A DNA stretch of 64,000 bases from Diplosphaera chodatii (GCA_032358165.1 JAALGY010000053.1:1860001-1924000), one strand, 5' to 3'; shown: positions 12,701 to 23,972, numbered from the stretch's first letter. The notes: generated by a model from the letters alone, not told the origin. Numbers and translations are program-made.

Positions 12701-15201
12701 GTCGTTGTATCGCATAGTACACATGAGCAATGGTGACGGTCAGGTGGTCGTTCCTTTGCAGCAACAGCTGCCCTTGTTGATTACATAGGAGAATTTGTGT
12801 CGCATGTGCAGAGGCAGTTCGCACTGCATACTGCCTGGGTGTGTGCAGCACGCTGAAGTTTGCACACATACCTTGAGCAGTTGCATGTTGAGGTAATGCT
12901 GGGGTGGGTTGTGGGCGCGAGCGTACGAGACCAGCAGGTTTGACAGCTCCTGTGGGTTGAAGTCCGGCAGCCGCCCAGACGCCTCGCCCGCCACCGCCTC
13001 CAGCATCGCCTGGAACACGGATTGGCATGCAGACATGCTGTTGACCGTGCCTGCAGGACTGCTTGACGCCGCGGCCTGGACATGCATAGCGGCTGAAGAA
13101 CACGGCAACATAACACCAGAGAGGTAGAATCTGCAGCCCCAGTTCAGCTGTACACATCCAGGGGTTTGCCTGATGACAGCTCGGCTGTGCAAACTTCATG
13201 GCAACTGCCGGGCAGAGGAGGCCAGGTGGGCACCTCGTCAAAGAAGCCAAGCGCAGTGGCGCCCCAGACAAAGTTGGTCATTGCCTGCACGCTGTAGTCC
13301 TGGTGCCGCTCTGTGATGTCCTCAGCCACTGCCTGCAAGCATTGTGATCGACAACCAATCCAGCACAGGCCTTTATTCCCCCTTGCTGCAATGCCACGAT
13401 CTGGATGATGCCGTGTACCCATGGCAGAGCACGGCAGCGACAGCAGCAGCGGGCCAGCTGCCCATGGTACAAGGTGCAGCGAAGCTGCATGTCAGCAGCG
13501 CCTGTTGTGCATGGTGCCTCATGTGCAACAGAACGGAGGACGGATCACCTGCACCAGGCGCATGTGGCTGTGCTCCAGGGTGGCGCAGCCCCAGACGGCG
13601 TTCGAGAGCGCCTGCGGCAGAAAGGTGCGCACCCCCATGTCCAGCATCGTGTCTATGATGCTGTCCAGGAGCGCGACGTCCTTGATGCCTGCAGCCCAGC
13701 TTGCAGCGTCAGATAAACGTCTTGGGTGCGGGGGGTTACACCACTACTGACGCACTGCGTGCTTCCGATGCGAGACTAGCGTTCGTTTGAGGAGCTGCGC
13801 ACCAAACACAGCAAACGCCCAGACGACGATGGACAGCTCCTGCTGCTTGAAGTCGCGCTTGTTACACAGGCGAAGCTGCTCGATGACGGGGTCCACAAGG
13901 CCGCCTTTTGGCTCCTCTGCCAGCGTCGCCAGCTGTTCAAGTACAACAAAGGTGTTTGAATCAGCAACCTGACGCAGCATGTAGCGTAGGTACTTCTCGA
14001 AATCTCTGGGACTTTGCATGTCTTATGTTACCATCACGTAGCAAAACCAATGCAAGCATGCTGTTCAGTGCACTCGGGCTCCACGAGGGGCACATGGTGC
14101 TCCTCGGCATTCCTGACGTACCGCCCAGAAGACGTTGGTCAGCTGCCGCGGAGCCAGAGTGGGAAGGTAGGAGGCAACCACAGCCATCAGCTTTGGCCAG
14201 CCAGGGTGCGACTTGACCTTGTTCACCTGCACCGCACCAGCTGATGTGCTTGGGCATTGGACAGACCGAGGAAGTGGTTGAGCTTGAGCACGGATGTGTG
14301 CCAACGATGACTCTCTCATGCCCTGGGCTCCCCATGTAGGCCTGAAGCCCTACCTCATACTTGCGTGACAGCTTGGCAGCACGATGCATTGCTGTGGACA
14401 CATTGATCTCGTCGAAGAGGTGCCCAAGGTCCTGCGGTGACACATGCAGCAGTGATGCCATAATTTCAGTGTCACAGCAGGCTACAATCATAGGCAAGCA
14501 ACTCAATGCAGCAAACAAGGCCGACTCTCGGCAGGCATGAGTGAGGCGGGTGCCCACCTGCACCAGAACCATGATCGACTCCCAGCGTGTGCAGCTGGTG
14601 AGCATCACATTGATGCCGATGTGAATGGGGTCCTTGATGCCAAGACCCTCTGCAACCTCCTCCATCCGCAGCGTGAACTCGGTCTTTTTGTCATCTGGGG
14701 TCATCAGGCCTGCTTCAATGAAGCGCTGCCGGTGGTACCCCACTTGCAACCCCTCGCGTGACCGCTCTTTGCTGTGGTCAATGTGGTTGAAGAAGCCGGC
14801 AAATTTGCGGGTGAAGTCGCTGAGCTCGGGGCTGGACTTGCGCGTCCGCGCGTCCCGATCCCGCTGCATCTCCCGCCGCTGCGGCCGGAGGTCCTGCTGC
14901 TTGTCCCTGTGAGGGTCCATGGAGCTGTACCCGCCCCTGCCCCGCCGTGCATCCTGCTGCCCGGGCGCCTGCGACGCGGCAGACGCAGCGGGATTCTTCT
15001 GCCGCGCGCCAAGCCGCGAAGCGCCCAGCCTGCCGCTGCCGCTGTTCTGCCAGCCTTGCGCAGTCCCCTCTGCCTGGCTGTCTTGCTGACTGCCTCCGTC
15101 TCCCTGCTGCGGGGCTTGGCTGTCCCGCCGCTGCCGCCTCCGACTGTCTGGCGGCGAGCCGCCGGTGTCGGCCTGTCTGACCTGAGACTCTGTGGCTGCG
15201 C
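9780..15201 (-). CDS. Octotricopeptide-repeat (OPR) protein with C-terminal RAP domain, 5' end unresolved
   Basis: Seventeen exons join without a phase conflict: 15201-14558, 14431-14354, 14226-14122, 13932-13803, 13688-13549, 13332-13234, 13009-12872, 12681-12514, 12332-12243, 12041-11886, 11716-11582, 11305-11201, 11063-10987, 10820-10721, 10500-10363, 10232-10067, 9934-9780; 873 residues. The first ~200 are disordered, rich in Q, R, D and S. Helical repeats with the OPR signature follow: LTNVFWALATL, LSIVVWAFAVFG, LSNAVWGCATL, MTNFVWGATALG, LSNLLVSYARA, LANSLWAFATLR, LVNICWACAKLGYHP. The RAP domain holds IALEVDGPYHF, LQPLGHTILRRRLL and WTVLSVPYFEWYLDGD. A low-complexity tail follows. OPR/RAP proteins bind and mature specific chloroplast or mitochondrial RNAs, and green algae have many. 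A transit peptide would be in the unresolved 5' exon(s) beyond 15201. The RNA target cannot be predicted from this. Confidence 0.85.
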
Positions 15202-16503
15202 CTGCAGTAACAGACCAAGCAGGATTTTGTGATGTGCAAAACCCGTAGTATCCTGCAAAGCAGCCAGCGTCCTGTGTGCTGTTCATGTCGAACAGCTTTG
15301 GGGGCATGGACCAGCAGCAACCAGGTGTGTGCAGCACACCGTCTCCTGCAGAGTGCTTGGGCACGCTGCACACGGCTCCACTCCGCGGTCGGTAGCCAAA
15401 TGTGAGGCTGCACAGCGGCGGTCGCCCAAGCAAGATCCGTTGCAGGCTGTATGGCCAAGGACCCTGTCTGCATACCACCTGTACATTGCACAACTTTTCA
15501 GCAGGAGTATCCTCATGACGTGCAAGGGCATCCACCATCGAAGCACCACTCCGCAGGAACATCACCTGGGCACCACAGGTGGTCTGTGGGGCATGCAGCC
15601 CGACGTGCCTCTCCTTCACGCCGTGAGAGTGCGGCCTGTACCCACGGGGTATGTATGACCTGAGCCCCACCCATGTCAGAGGTGCAGGTAGAGAGCAAGG
15701 CGGCTGGCGATGTTCATAACCTCACCTGGTGGCGCCCTCATAGCAGCACACCATGCCAGCTACTCCCAGCATCCAAGCCCCGTCAGACCATTATATCCGC
15801 TTGCGTCTGCTCACAACAGTCATCTGACACGGCCGCCCACCCCTGCGTTGCAACGTTGAGGCCAACATGTCAGCCGGCGCTTGTCGATGCCACCGATGGG
15901 AGCTAGTAGGCACGCAAAGCCAGCAGTCAGCATGGCTATCACGCACCTTCCACAGATTGCGATGTGTCTTTGTATACGTGTGATCGCTACAGCCACCGTC
16001 GGCGTCCCAAGCAGCGCCAGGTGTTTGCGCAATCCGCCTCCGCTGATTTGCGAGCAGACCACAGGGTGTGACAGACGTCAACAGTCACAGATTTGGCTGT
16101 TGATCCAGTGAATCCGTGAATCGCTGCATACAGATGCACTTGAGCATGAACCCGACACCACCAGGTGGGCTGAAGCAGGCCAAGTCGTCAAGGGCAGGAT
16201 ATGCAGACCAGCAGACGCAAGTGTGTTCGGAAGGGTCTGCAGGAAAGATCAGGGCGCACTTTTCACTGTCAAGGAGAGGTCTGTGCGTGCAGACATGCAG
16301 ATCAGGATTGCTGAGCCACGCAAGCCTCAGTGGCGCACGTGCTCGGACACCTCATTGCGAGCGCGACCGCTGCAGCGGCTGCACAGGTTCTATCCACACA
16401 GCCACTTCTTAACTCTCGTGCGATTGGGTCAACGCTGCGCTTGGCAGACGCCAGCCACAAATCATTTGCAGGTTGCCTCGCATTCTGTGTTCTTGGTCAC
16501 AAC
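15202..16503. other. Unresolved: 5' exon(s) of the OPR gene and intergenic space
   Basis: The first resolved OPR exon needs an upstream exon ending in phase 1, so at least one 5' exon must lie here on the minus strand. I could not pick it with confidence. The right part is probably the promoter and 5' UTR of the DUF760 gene. An in-frame upstream ATG at 16330 exists, but the sequence after it does not look like a better start. Confidence 0.35.
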
Positions 16504-17910
16504 ATGGTGCTAGCCCAGGCTGGCATGCGGCCATGCTCCCATTGCGCGCAAACGCTGCGGAGCTTCAGCATTCAGCGCCCGTTGGTCCGTGCACATGCGT
16601 CGCGGTGCTTACTTCCCCGAAGCGTCTGCACACCACAGCGTCGGCGGCAGTGCTTGGTGCAGGCTCAGCAGCAAGGCGACGACCCACATACTCCGCAGGA
16701 GCTGAGCTTGGCGCCAGTCAAGCCACAATCCCCAGTTGGGGAGATGCTGGCGTATTACTACAAGGCGCAGCCGCATCTGTTCAAGGACGCCATTGAGGAG
16801 CAGCTACGGCGTCTGCGGGATGAGCGCGATGAGCGGGATGCACGCCAGAAGGCTGCAGAGGCAGAGAAAGAGCAGGATGCAGCCGCAGCCACCAGCTCCA
16901 TGGACATAACGCTGTACAAGCGCATGGAGGAGGTGCAGCGCTCGGAGAAGCGTGCCACACTAGAGGACATCATGTATGCGTCTGTTCTGGAGAAATTCCT
17001 GGAGCTGGGTGTCGACATGCTGGGCAGCATGGACCTGGTGCAGGAGGACGCGCAAAACCTAAAGCTGCTGACAGAGGGTGTGCACAGCCGTGAGGCGCTG
17101 GAGGTGGTCAAGGACCATGTCAAAAATGTCATGGGCCCAGCCGCCATTGCCTACTCCAACACCGTGCTGAAGATGAGCAAGCTGCAGGCAGCCCAGGTAT
17201 ACGCAACGTCCATCATGTTTGGCTACTTTGTGCGGAGGGTCGACAAGCGCTTTCAGCTAGAGCGCAGCCTAGGCTTGTTAGAGGGGGACACATCCGATGC
17301 GGTGCAGCGGCTGGAGCGCCTGTTTGCCCAGACGGCGGAGATTAATGTGGCAGCCGACCCAGACAAGGCAGACAGCTACTCGCCGGTGGACCCCGACAAG
17401 GCGGAGCCGCCGCCGCCAGAGGACCAGGACTCGAAGTCGCAGCCCAAAAAGGGCGTGCTCCGTGACTACATCGAGTCCTTCGACCAGCAGACGCTTGCAG
17501 ACACCGCCAGGCTAGTCAGCTCAGAGGGGCAGGCGCTCGTCGAAACACAGAGCACCGCCCTGTTTGGCGATGTGAAGCAGCTCACAAAGCAGATGCAGGA
17601 AGCGGTCGGCAGGGATGTGTCATCCCTTGAGGAGGTCATGCAGCGCGTGCAGCAGGCAGTCGAGCAGGAAAAGGTCGATGTCATGCAAGTGACAGTCGCG
17701 ACGCAGCGGCGGGCCGTCCTCGAGGCCATCGCCTTTGGCAGCTTCCTGCGTGATGTGGAGACATATGTCGACCAGGAATACCAGCTCCTGACGCCAGGCT
17801 CCTCGGGGGGCGGCGGCCTTGGCGGCCTCGGCATGGGGTCCCCAGATGACGATGGCGGCGGCAATGACGGCGGCGGTGGCGGCGGCGGCAGCAAGGTCAC
17901 CAAAGTCTAG
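16504..17910 (+). CDS. DUF760 protein, UV-B-induced At3g17800-like, chloroplast
   Basis: This is an uninterrupted frame of 468 residues. The first ~55 residues are rich in R, S, A and Q with almost no acid, like a chloroplast transit peptide ending near CLVQAQQ. Two related helical blocks follow: EKRATLEDIMYASVLEKFLELGVDML near residue 155, and a block near 335-435 with RRAVLEAIAFGSFLRDVETYV. This arrangement is typical of the DUF760 family, whose plant member is induced by UV-B and located in plastids; the biochemical role is unknown. An acidic, proline-rich linker near 290-320 separates the blocks, and the tail is a glycine/aspartate-rich run ending SKVTKV. An in-frame ATG at 16330 would add 58 residues; the ATG at 16504 was preferred because it begins a typical transit peptide. 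Confidence 0.82.
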   Translation: MVLAQAGMRPCSHCAQTLRSFSIQRPLVRAHASRCLLPRSVCTPQRRRQCLVQAQQQGDDPHTPQELSLAPVKPQSPVGEMLAYYYKAQPHLFKDAIEEQLRRLRDERDERDARQKAAEAEKEQDAAAATSSMDITLYKRMEEVQRSEKRATLEDIMYASVLEKFLELGVDMLGSMDLVQEDAQNLKLLTEGVHSREALEVVKDHVKNVMGPAAIAYSNTVLKMSKLQAAQVYATSIMFGYFVRRVDKRFQLERSLGLLEGDTSDAVQRLERLFAQTAEINVAADPDKADSYSPVDPDKAEPPPPEDQDSKSQPKKGVLRDYIESFDQQTLADTARLVSSEGQALVETQSTALFGDVKQLTKQMQEAVGRDVSSLEEVMQRVQQAVEQEKVDVMQVTVATQRRAVLEAIAFGSFLRDVETYVDQEYQLLTPGSSGGGGLGGLGMGSPDDDGGGNDGGGGGGGSKVTKV

Positions 17911-18007
17911 TGGGGGGTGCACCTTCCTCGGCAGATACCTTTGGGCTATACAGGGAGAAGTCTGCTGACGACTTTGATTGTTGCTGGCAACATTGAAACC
18001 AGCCCAT

Positions 18008-18012
18008 TGTAA
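18008..18012 (+). promoter_or_regulatory. Candidate TGTAA poly(A) signal of the DUF760 gene
   Basis: TGTAA lies 98 bases after the stop at 17910 and just before the convergent MED21 gene. Motif and distance fit green-algal 3' ends. Confidence 0.5.
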
Positions 18013-18093
18013 ACAATTTTTCAGGCCACTGAAAGACACAAACCACCAACGAATTGTTCCACACGGGCACGCTGGCCACATTCCGCTCAACTA

Positions 18094-18663
18094 CTATGCT
18101 TGTTCGGACATCGTCTGCAGGTTTGCCTGCACCCGCAGCCGGTCATCTGCCAGATGCCCGTAGAGCTGGTGCACATGCTGCAGCTGCGCCTTCGCTGTCT
18201 CTAGCTCGGTCAGCAATTGCTGCCGACCAGCCTCCACCTCCTCTTGCAACTTCACGATTGTCTGCAGTTGCTGCTCTCGTGGCGGCATTGCATGTGGCAG
18301 ATGGGATGCAAGCTCATCAAACTGTTTGCTCAGGTGCACGATCTGCAGGCATACACACGAACTCAGCATGCCATTCAGCTTGTCTGTAGGCCAGTTGACT
18401 GGCTGCAGGTGCGAGACGATGATGGACATGTGAGGGCAAGAGTCGATTGCGGAACTGCGATGTACCTGCATCGCCAGGTCAGGGACCTGGGCGACTGTAT
18501 TGGCACCCGCTGAGGGAGCATCAGACTGCTCAAGAGGCTCTCCGCCGACACTCGATGGCGGTGCATCGCGCTGGATGGCGCCAGTGAAGTTGAACAAGTG
18601 AGCGCACAGCTCGGCGTTGCACTCCTGCAGCTGCGTGATCAAGTCGCCCGCTGCCACTGCCAT
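18094..18663 (-). CDS. MED21: Mediator complex subunit 21
   Basis: Exons 18663-18466 and 18342-18094 give 148 residues, the usual size for MED21 (about 140-150). The N-terminus shows the family pattern DLITQLQECN and FNFTGAIQRDAPP. The second exon is a coiled coil (LSKQFDELASHLP, LQEEVEAGRQQLLTELETAKAQLQHVHQLYGHLADDRL, shown here in pieces of one helix). MED21 pairs with MED7 in the middle module of Mediator, which links transcription factors to RNA polymerase II. The 123-nt intron has no stop and keeps the frame, so intron retention would add 41 residues. Spliced and unspliced forms are both readable, but family similarity favours splicing. Confidence 0.85.
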   Translation of the reverse strand: MAVAAGDLITQLQECNAELCAHLFNFTGAIQRDAPPSSVGGEPLEQSDAPSAGANTVAQVPDLAMQVHRSSAIDSCPHMSIIVSHLQPVNWPTDKLNGMLSSCVCLQIVHLSKQFDELASHLPHAMPPREQQLQTIVKLQEEVEAGRQQLLTELETAKAQLQHVHQLYGHLADDRLRVQANLQTMSEQA

Positions 18664-18983
18664 TGCGACTCCGGAACCATTGCACAGCGGTCAGTTTTGA
18701 ACACATAGGCAGAGTGGCTGATGCCAAGCAAACACGGGCAGCGATGGTGCGATGCACATTGCTGGGGGCAGGCACTGTGTACTCCCCTTGCTGTCGCACC
18801 AAGCGCAGGCCCGACAAGGTGGCAGCAACCTCACAGCGACCGCGCATGACGCATCTGTGAGCGACCAATACCGCACTTGCACCTCATCGACTGGGCATAC
18901 GTTGCGCCAGATTGCGCAGGAACGCCTTTGCAGCAAATAGAAAGTTCGATCCAAGGGAGCAGTCGCGAGGCCAAACTTGCACA
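18664..18983. other. Divergent promoter region between MED21 (-) and p23 (+)
   Basis: About 320 bases separate the two start codons. No coding exon or recognisable motif was found. Confidence 0.4.
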
Positions 18984-20083
18984 ATGGTACTCCTGCCGCA
19001 GGTCCAGTGGGCACAAAGAAGTGACAAGGTCCGGGTTACAATGACGTGCATCGTCTGAGCAGTCTCATTTGCATTGCAAACGTGGGCAGTTGCCACCAGT
19101 GATCCAACGCTGCGCTTTGCCAGTGTATAACAACAATGCAAGCTTTCATTGCTTACAGGTGTACCTTACGATAGATCTGCAAGAGGCAAAGCAGCCGCAG
19201 ATCAGTCTAGACAACGACGACGCAGGCGGCAAAGTCACCTTCCGCAGTGCAGCGCAGTCACATGCGACGGGACAAGAGGACCACGACTACGCCCTCGACG
19301 TAAGTCGTTGTAAGCGGCACGAGCATCTGTGCAATCATAGAGCAACAACACCTGAGGTTGACGTGCGCGTGACCGGACGACGTCCGCCGGCATGCCGGCA
19401 GCTGCTGTGATGACCTTCGTCCCAACCCAGATACAGCTGAGCCGACCACAATCTTGGGACCTGCAGCTCGAGCTGTACGGCAAGCTCGATAAGGACGAGT
19501 CCAAAATCGCCGTAAGTGCGCGCAGCATCCTGCTCGTGATCGCAAAGGCGGAGACCGGCTTCTGGCCGCGGCTGCTGAGGCAAACAGGCAAAGCGCCCAA
19601 CAACATCAAGGTCGACTGGAACAAGGTGCTCTCGCGCACATGTTTACACGCGATCAAATGCATATAGTGTCAAAGGCAGTGAGCGCACATACCTGCAGGT
19701 ACGCCTAGCCTGTCTATGCAGCTGCCGACGCCCATGTTTGCCCCAGGGAAGCCTTGTCCTCATGGCTGCTATCTCTGACACTGCAGTGGGTTGACGAGGA
19801 TGAGGAGGCTGACAAGGAGGACTTCGACATCAGCAACCTGCAGGACATGAGCAACTTTGACCTTGGCGGCGCAGGTGCACACCGTCAAATGGGTACACCA
19901 TCATATGGGGCCCTGCATTGCACACTATCATCGCGATCTTCACCACACGTTCGGGACGTTTAAATGGCGTCGTTTCCAGTGTCGGGTGATCACAGTGAAG
20001 TTTCAAAGGTGTTGAGCATGTTTGGGCATCTGCAGGAGGTGGTGGCGGAATGCCTGGCATGGGTGGCATGGGCGGCATGGGCA

Positions 20084-20126
<43 letters not shown>

Positions 20127-20463
20127 TGGCATGGGTGGCATGGGCGGCATGGGCGGCGGCGCCGACATGGGCAACATGCAGGTGCAGCAGCTGCGACATG
20201 CGTGGTCTTGATGTGCTGCTCGACCAGGCTGGGCTTGCTGCGCTTCATGTGCAGGGCTTGTTTGCATCTCCTCACGTGTTGCCAACCAACTTCCAGGATG
20301 CGACTGTAACGACTGCGCATGACACGGAATGTCACACCTCCTGCAGGAGATGCTGGAGAAGCTCAAGGCCAGCGGCGCCGGTGGGGCGGGCGGCTTTGGG
20401 GCCGGAGACCTGGATGACGACGATGACGATGACGACGACATGCCTCCCCTGGAGGAGAAGTAG
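18984..20463 (+). CDS. p23 Hsp90 co-chaperone with a glycine-methionine repeat
   Basis: Exons: 18984-19028, 19159-19299, 19467-19625, 19787-19874, 20036-20181, 20347-20463; 231 residues. The CS domain covers roughly residues 1-115: [78 protein letters not shown] follows. Residues ~145-192 are a Gly-Gly-Met run, and the end is acidic (nine aspartates, then MPPLEEK). p23 binds the ATP-bound, closed Hsp90 dimer in the cytosol, slows ATP hydrolysis and stabilises clients. A short first exon (45 nt) carries the start codon. Glycine/methionine-rich linkers before the acidic tail are also known in plant p23 proteins; this one is long and regular. Confidence 0.9.
20048..20181 (+). repeat. ATGGGCGGC-type 9-nt tandem repeat inside p23
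   Basis: About a dozen near-perfect 9-base units encode Gly-Gly-Met. Variation is limited to ATGGGTGGC and ATGGGCAGC. All units are in phase with the p23 frame, so copy-number changes would not shift it. Confidence 0.9.
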
Positions 20464-20921
20464 ACAGCGAGCGAGGGCGAGGAGCGTAGACAGCGGGTAG
20501 CTGCGTTTTCTCAAATTGCTGCACAGGGTTGGCACCTTGCAGACATGCATGTGCTGTTCAATGGCTGTGGCGCTGCGACATGACCGTGTGCAAGGTCCTG
20601 CAGCACAGCTTGACGCGTTTCCCCGTTTCACGCGTGGCCGGCTGCTGCCACAGTTCATGCTGGCAGATAGCACAGCGATGCTGTGGGCCCCCACACTCCT
20701 GCATGTCGACATGTGCCTCATGGCGGTACAAGCGTACAACAGGGTCAGCAGGTATGACACCGTTTTGTACAAGCAAAGTCATAGAGTTTGCGCTCACACA
20801 AGTCGATACAAAGCAACGCACTGGTATACAGCACAGAACCTATGCTCAAAGGCACGTTGATCTGAGGCCACCTTGCACACCGCCGCATCCTGCAGTTGCG
20901 CAGAGTCAAAGAAAGAACATC
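20464..20921. other. Intergenic between p23 and the ankyrin gene
   Basis: Open frames occur by chance in both directions. None shows family motifs or coherent splice sites. Confidence 0.4.
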
Positions 20922-23802
20922 ATGGACGAGAAAGTGGATGAGGTGCGCGCAGTCCATCTTGACCACACGAAGCAAACTCACATCCAAGCTTTGCAGCACC
21001 GTGCCTATCAACGAGTGCAGAATCTGAGCCAATGTGCATGCCGCAACAGGCCAAGCAGGTCAAGCACCACAACGGCCTGTTCCTGATCGCCTGCTCCCGG
21101 GGCCTCCTGTCGGAGGCGCAGCAGCTGATGGACATGGGCGCGCAGCCGGGCACGCAGGACAAGGGCGGGCTGTCATCGGCGCACTTTGCCGCTGCGCACG
21201 GCAAGGAGAACATGCTGTCCTTCCTCTGGTCCAAGGGCGTCGAGCTGGACGGCGAGGACCCCAGTGAGATGTTGCTCACCGTCGCTGATGCTGTTTGAAA
21301 CTGGCCATGCGCTGAAAGTCGTTCGCTGATCAGTGGGCGCATGCGATGTCGCACAGACCAGATGTGGTGTCAGACAACGTGCTTGCCCTCACACAGGCGG
21401 GCGAACGCCGCTGCACCTGGCTGCGCTGAACGGCCACGCTGACTGCGTGTGCATGCTGCTAGACAAGGGCTCCTGGGTCGACGCCTTTGACGCTGCCGAC
21501 AACGCCGCGCTGCACCTGGCTGCCAGGTGACATCCGGAGGTTCATGCTGTTGCCCTTCATGAAGGCGAATTGCTGCTATGCAACGGCCGGCGACATGTCG
21601 CTTTCTGGTGCTGCAGCGGTGCCTACAACAGTGCAGTTGATGCATCGCCAAGTGCGCTGGATGACGCCCATGTGCTGCTGCTCTGACTGGCGTCAACACC
21701 ACCGCAGGGCTGGGCAGCTGGCAGCCTGCGAGGCACTGCTGGAGGGCGGTGCCAAGTCGATTGTGCGCAACAAGCGCAGCCTGACGCCGCTGGGCGAAGC
21801 GCTCATCAGCGGGCACACCTCCGTTGCCAAGGCACTAGCTGCGCGTGGTGCTGCTGTTGGTACGTGATGGACAATCCTGTGGCTTTGCAGCCTTGCAGAA
21901 AGGCTGCCGTAGTCAACGGCGGTCTGATGCGTGCTGCTGACTTGTTCCTGCTGGCTGTGCCCTGAATGGTGTCCATGACAAGGCGGTGCGCCTGCCCACC
22001 TTGCTTGCCAGTGCAGCAGCAGCGTTGGAGTTGTGAAAGCTTGCCGATAATTATGGAGTAGTACAGTCGCGTATGACGCCCAAGTCATGCTCGGATCCAG
22101 CGCGATGCTCTGGACTGTTCTGCAGGTGACAGGCCGCGTGGCTACAGTCTGCTGCATCTGGCGGCAGGCGCTGACCAGCCAGAGTCTGTGAGCTGGCTGC
22201 TGGCGGGGGCTGCCGCCGTGGATGGTGCGCCCTTGCCAATCCTCTAGGTGTATCTGATGGACACAGGTTGATCGTAGCACCCCGCCAAAGTGCTGCAACA
22301 GACCTTTGCACTTCAAACATGAAGGGTCCAGAGCAGGTCATCTGCAGGAGCAGGGCCCTTGTGGTGCAGTATGACAGCATTGAGCATACTGCACAATGAT
22401 TCGGCAGTTCGGGTGGCTGCAATGGATTGCAGATACAGACAACGGGGAGGGTGTGACACCATTGCACTGTGCCGCCCTAGCCGGCAGCCTGCGCTGCGCA
22501 CGCCTGTTGGTAGACGGCGGGGCCAGCACGACAGCGAGAGACAACGCCGGCAGGTGAGGCGCTGACTGTCGACGCTTCACACTGATGATCAATACGGTAT
22601 GACACACCTTCTCTGCACTCTGTGTCGGCACCCTGCAGCACCGAGGCACGACTCAGCCTCTGACTCATCATTGAGTAAGCAGATCTGGGATCTCCGATGA
22701 AATCACTTTCACACAGCGCGGCTGCGCACGCACATCAGAATGCTTGCTTGACGTCCGCAGGAGCCCTTCAACTCTTGTGCCTGGCGACGCCCCGAGTGCG
22801 AGGGCCCTGCACGCGGTCTTGGGTCGCGCAGGTGCCACACCTTCCGCTCGCACGCCTGAACAGCCGGCTGCCATGCCGTCTGCGGCCTCTCCTGCATCGC
22901 CGCCTGAAGCGTTTCTGGCCATGAATGAGGCGGACCAGCTGCGGCGAGCAAAGCGGTGGGCAGAGGAGATACCGAGAGAGTCGGCGGCCACGACCGCTGT
23001 GCTTGACGCGTTCGACCCTGAAGTCCGCAGCCGTGTGGTTGAGGCCGCCAACCTGGGCGCAACCATGAACATCTACAAGGCACTGGCAGCGCTGCACCAG
23101 GACGAAGACTTCCAGTCGGACCTGATACGGCTGCCAATCCAGCGTGTGATCGACGACACAAAGAAGAACCCTGAGAACTACGAAAAGCACATCCAGAATC
23201 CCGACATAGCTCGGGCGCTCGAGAAGATTCGGCGCTTTCATGCGGTCGTAAAGGCCAACGGCGGCACCACTGTCGATCTCATCCAGATGGCAGCCGGGAA
23301 TGTGGAGGTTGCTGCGGCGCGAGACCAGCAGAAGCTGGCAGAGCTGGACTCGGCATTCACAGCGCAGCTGCTTGGGGCATGTGCGGCGGCACGGGCATCC
23401 GCTGAGGGGTCGGCAGCAGCCAAGGAAGCAGCCAGAGAAGCCTACAACGCTGAGTACAACGCGTTCAAACAGAAGCACAGACCAGCCAGCAGGATTGTGC
23501 CAGTGGCGGCGCCACCGGTGGACAGCTCGGATGCAGCCGCAGACATTGCTGCTCTCGCAAACGAGTCTTCGATGTCCTGGGCGAGCTTCAAGAAGGAGGC
23601 GAAGAGGCAGGGCATGCAGATGGTGCTGATGCTCGCGGCGACGCTGGCCATCATGTTTTTCATGGGCACCGGGCCCTTTGCAGGCGGCGGCCCGCTTAGT
23701 TGGAGCCCTTTCAGCTCAGGCAGCAGCCCACAGGCAGCGGGGGCCCACCAGGCAGCCTCAGCAGTGCCCGAGGGTGTACCGATCAATCACCCGGAGCTGT
23801 GA
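20922..23802 (+). CDS. Ankyrin-repeat protein with C-terminal STI1-like region and membrane segment
   Basis: Exons: 20922-20942, 21050-21263, 21397-21526, 21708-21859, 22126-22224, 22433-22553, 22761-23802; 592 residues with consistent phases. Residues ~8-245 hold ankyrin repeats (GRTPLHLAALNGHADCVCML, ALHLAAR, SLLHLAAGADQPESV, TPLHCAALAGSLRCARLLVD). The last exon encodes an Ala/Pro/Ser linker, then a helical region (LDAFDPEVRSRVVEAANLG, DLIRLPIQRVIDDTKKNPEN, HIQNPDIARALEKIRRFHAV). Its pattern of asparagine/aspartate-proline turns recalls STI1-type domains. A hydrophobic segment lies at ~531-551 (MVLMLAATLAIMFFMGTGP), followed by a short polar tail. The product is likely anchored in a membrane with the repeats facing the cytosol or stroma. 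I do not recognise a named family, so no function is assigned. The 21-nt first exon is the weakest part of the model. Confidence 0.75.
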
Positions 23803-23823
23803 CTATCAGCTTGCAGTCTGACA

Positions 23824-23828
23824 TGTAA
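23824..23828 (+). promoter_or_regulatory. Candidate TGTAA poly(A) signal of the ankyrin gene
   Basis: TGTAA lies 22 bases after the stop at 23802, in the 170-base gap to the convergent Era gene. Confidence 0.5.
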
Positions 23829-23972
23829 AATCAGTTGCCACCCATTGTTCGAAGGCTGATGGTCTGCACTCCAGCACCCAGTTGGTGGCTTGTGATCGGA
23901 GGTACTGAGTCAGCTGACAGAGCTGGACTGAAGGGTGGCATTCAGGCGACAATGCTACCGAAACGCGAGGCC

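Noticed and set aside
13961..15670. Minus-strand open frame of 569 codons
   Set aside because: It runs through the first two resolved OPR exons and the intron between them, and continues upstream into sequence without similarity. Splice sites at 15201, 14558 and 14431 explain the conserved parts better.
19990..20199. Alanine/histidine- and cysteine/proline-rich frames over the p23 repeat
   Set aside because: These are antisense or shifted readings of the 9-base Gly-Gly-Met repeat.
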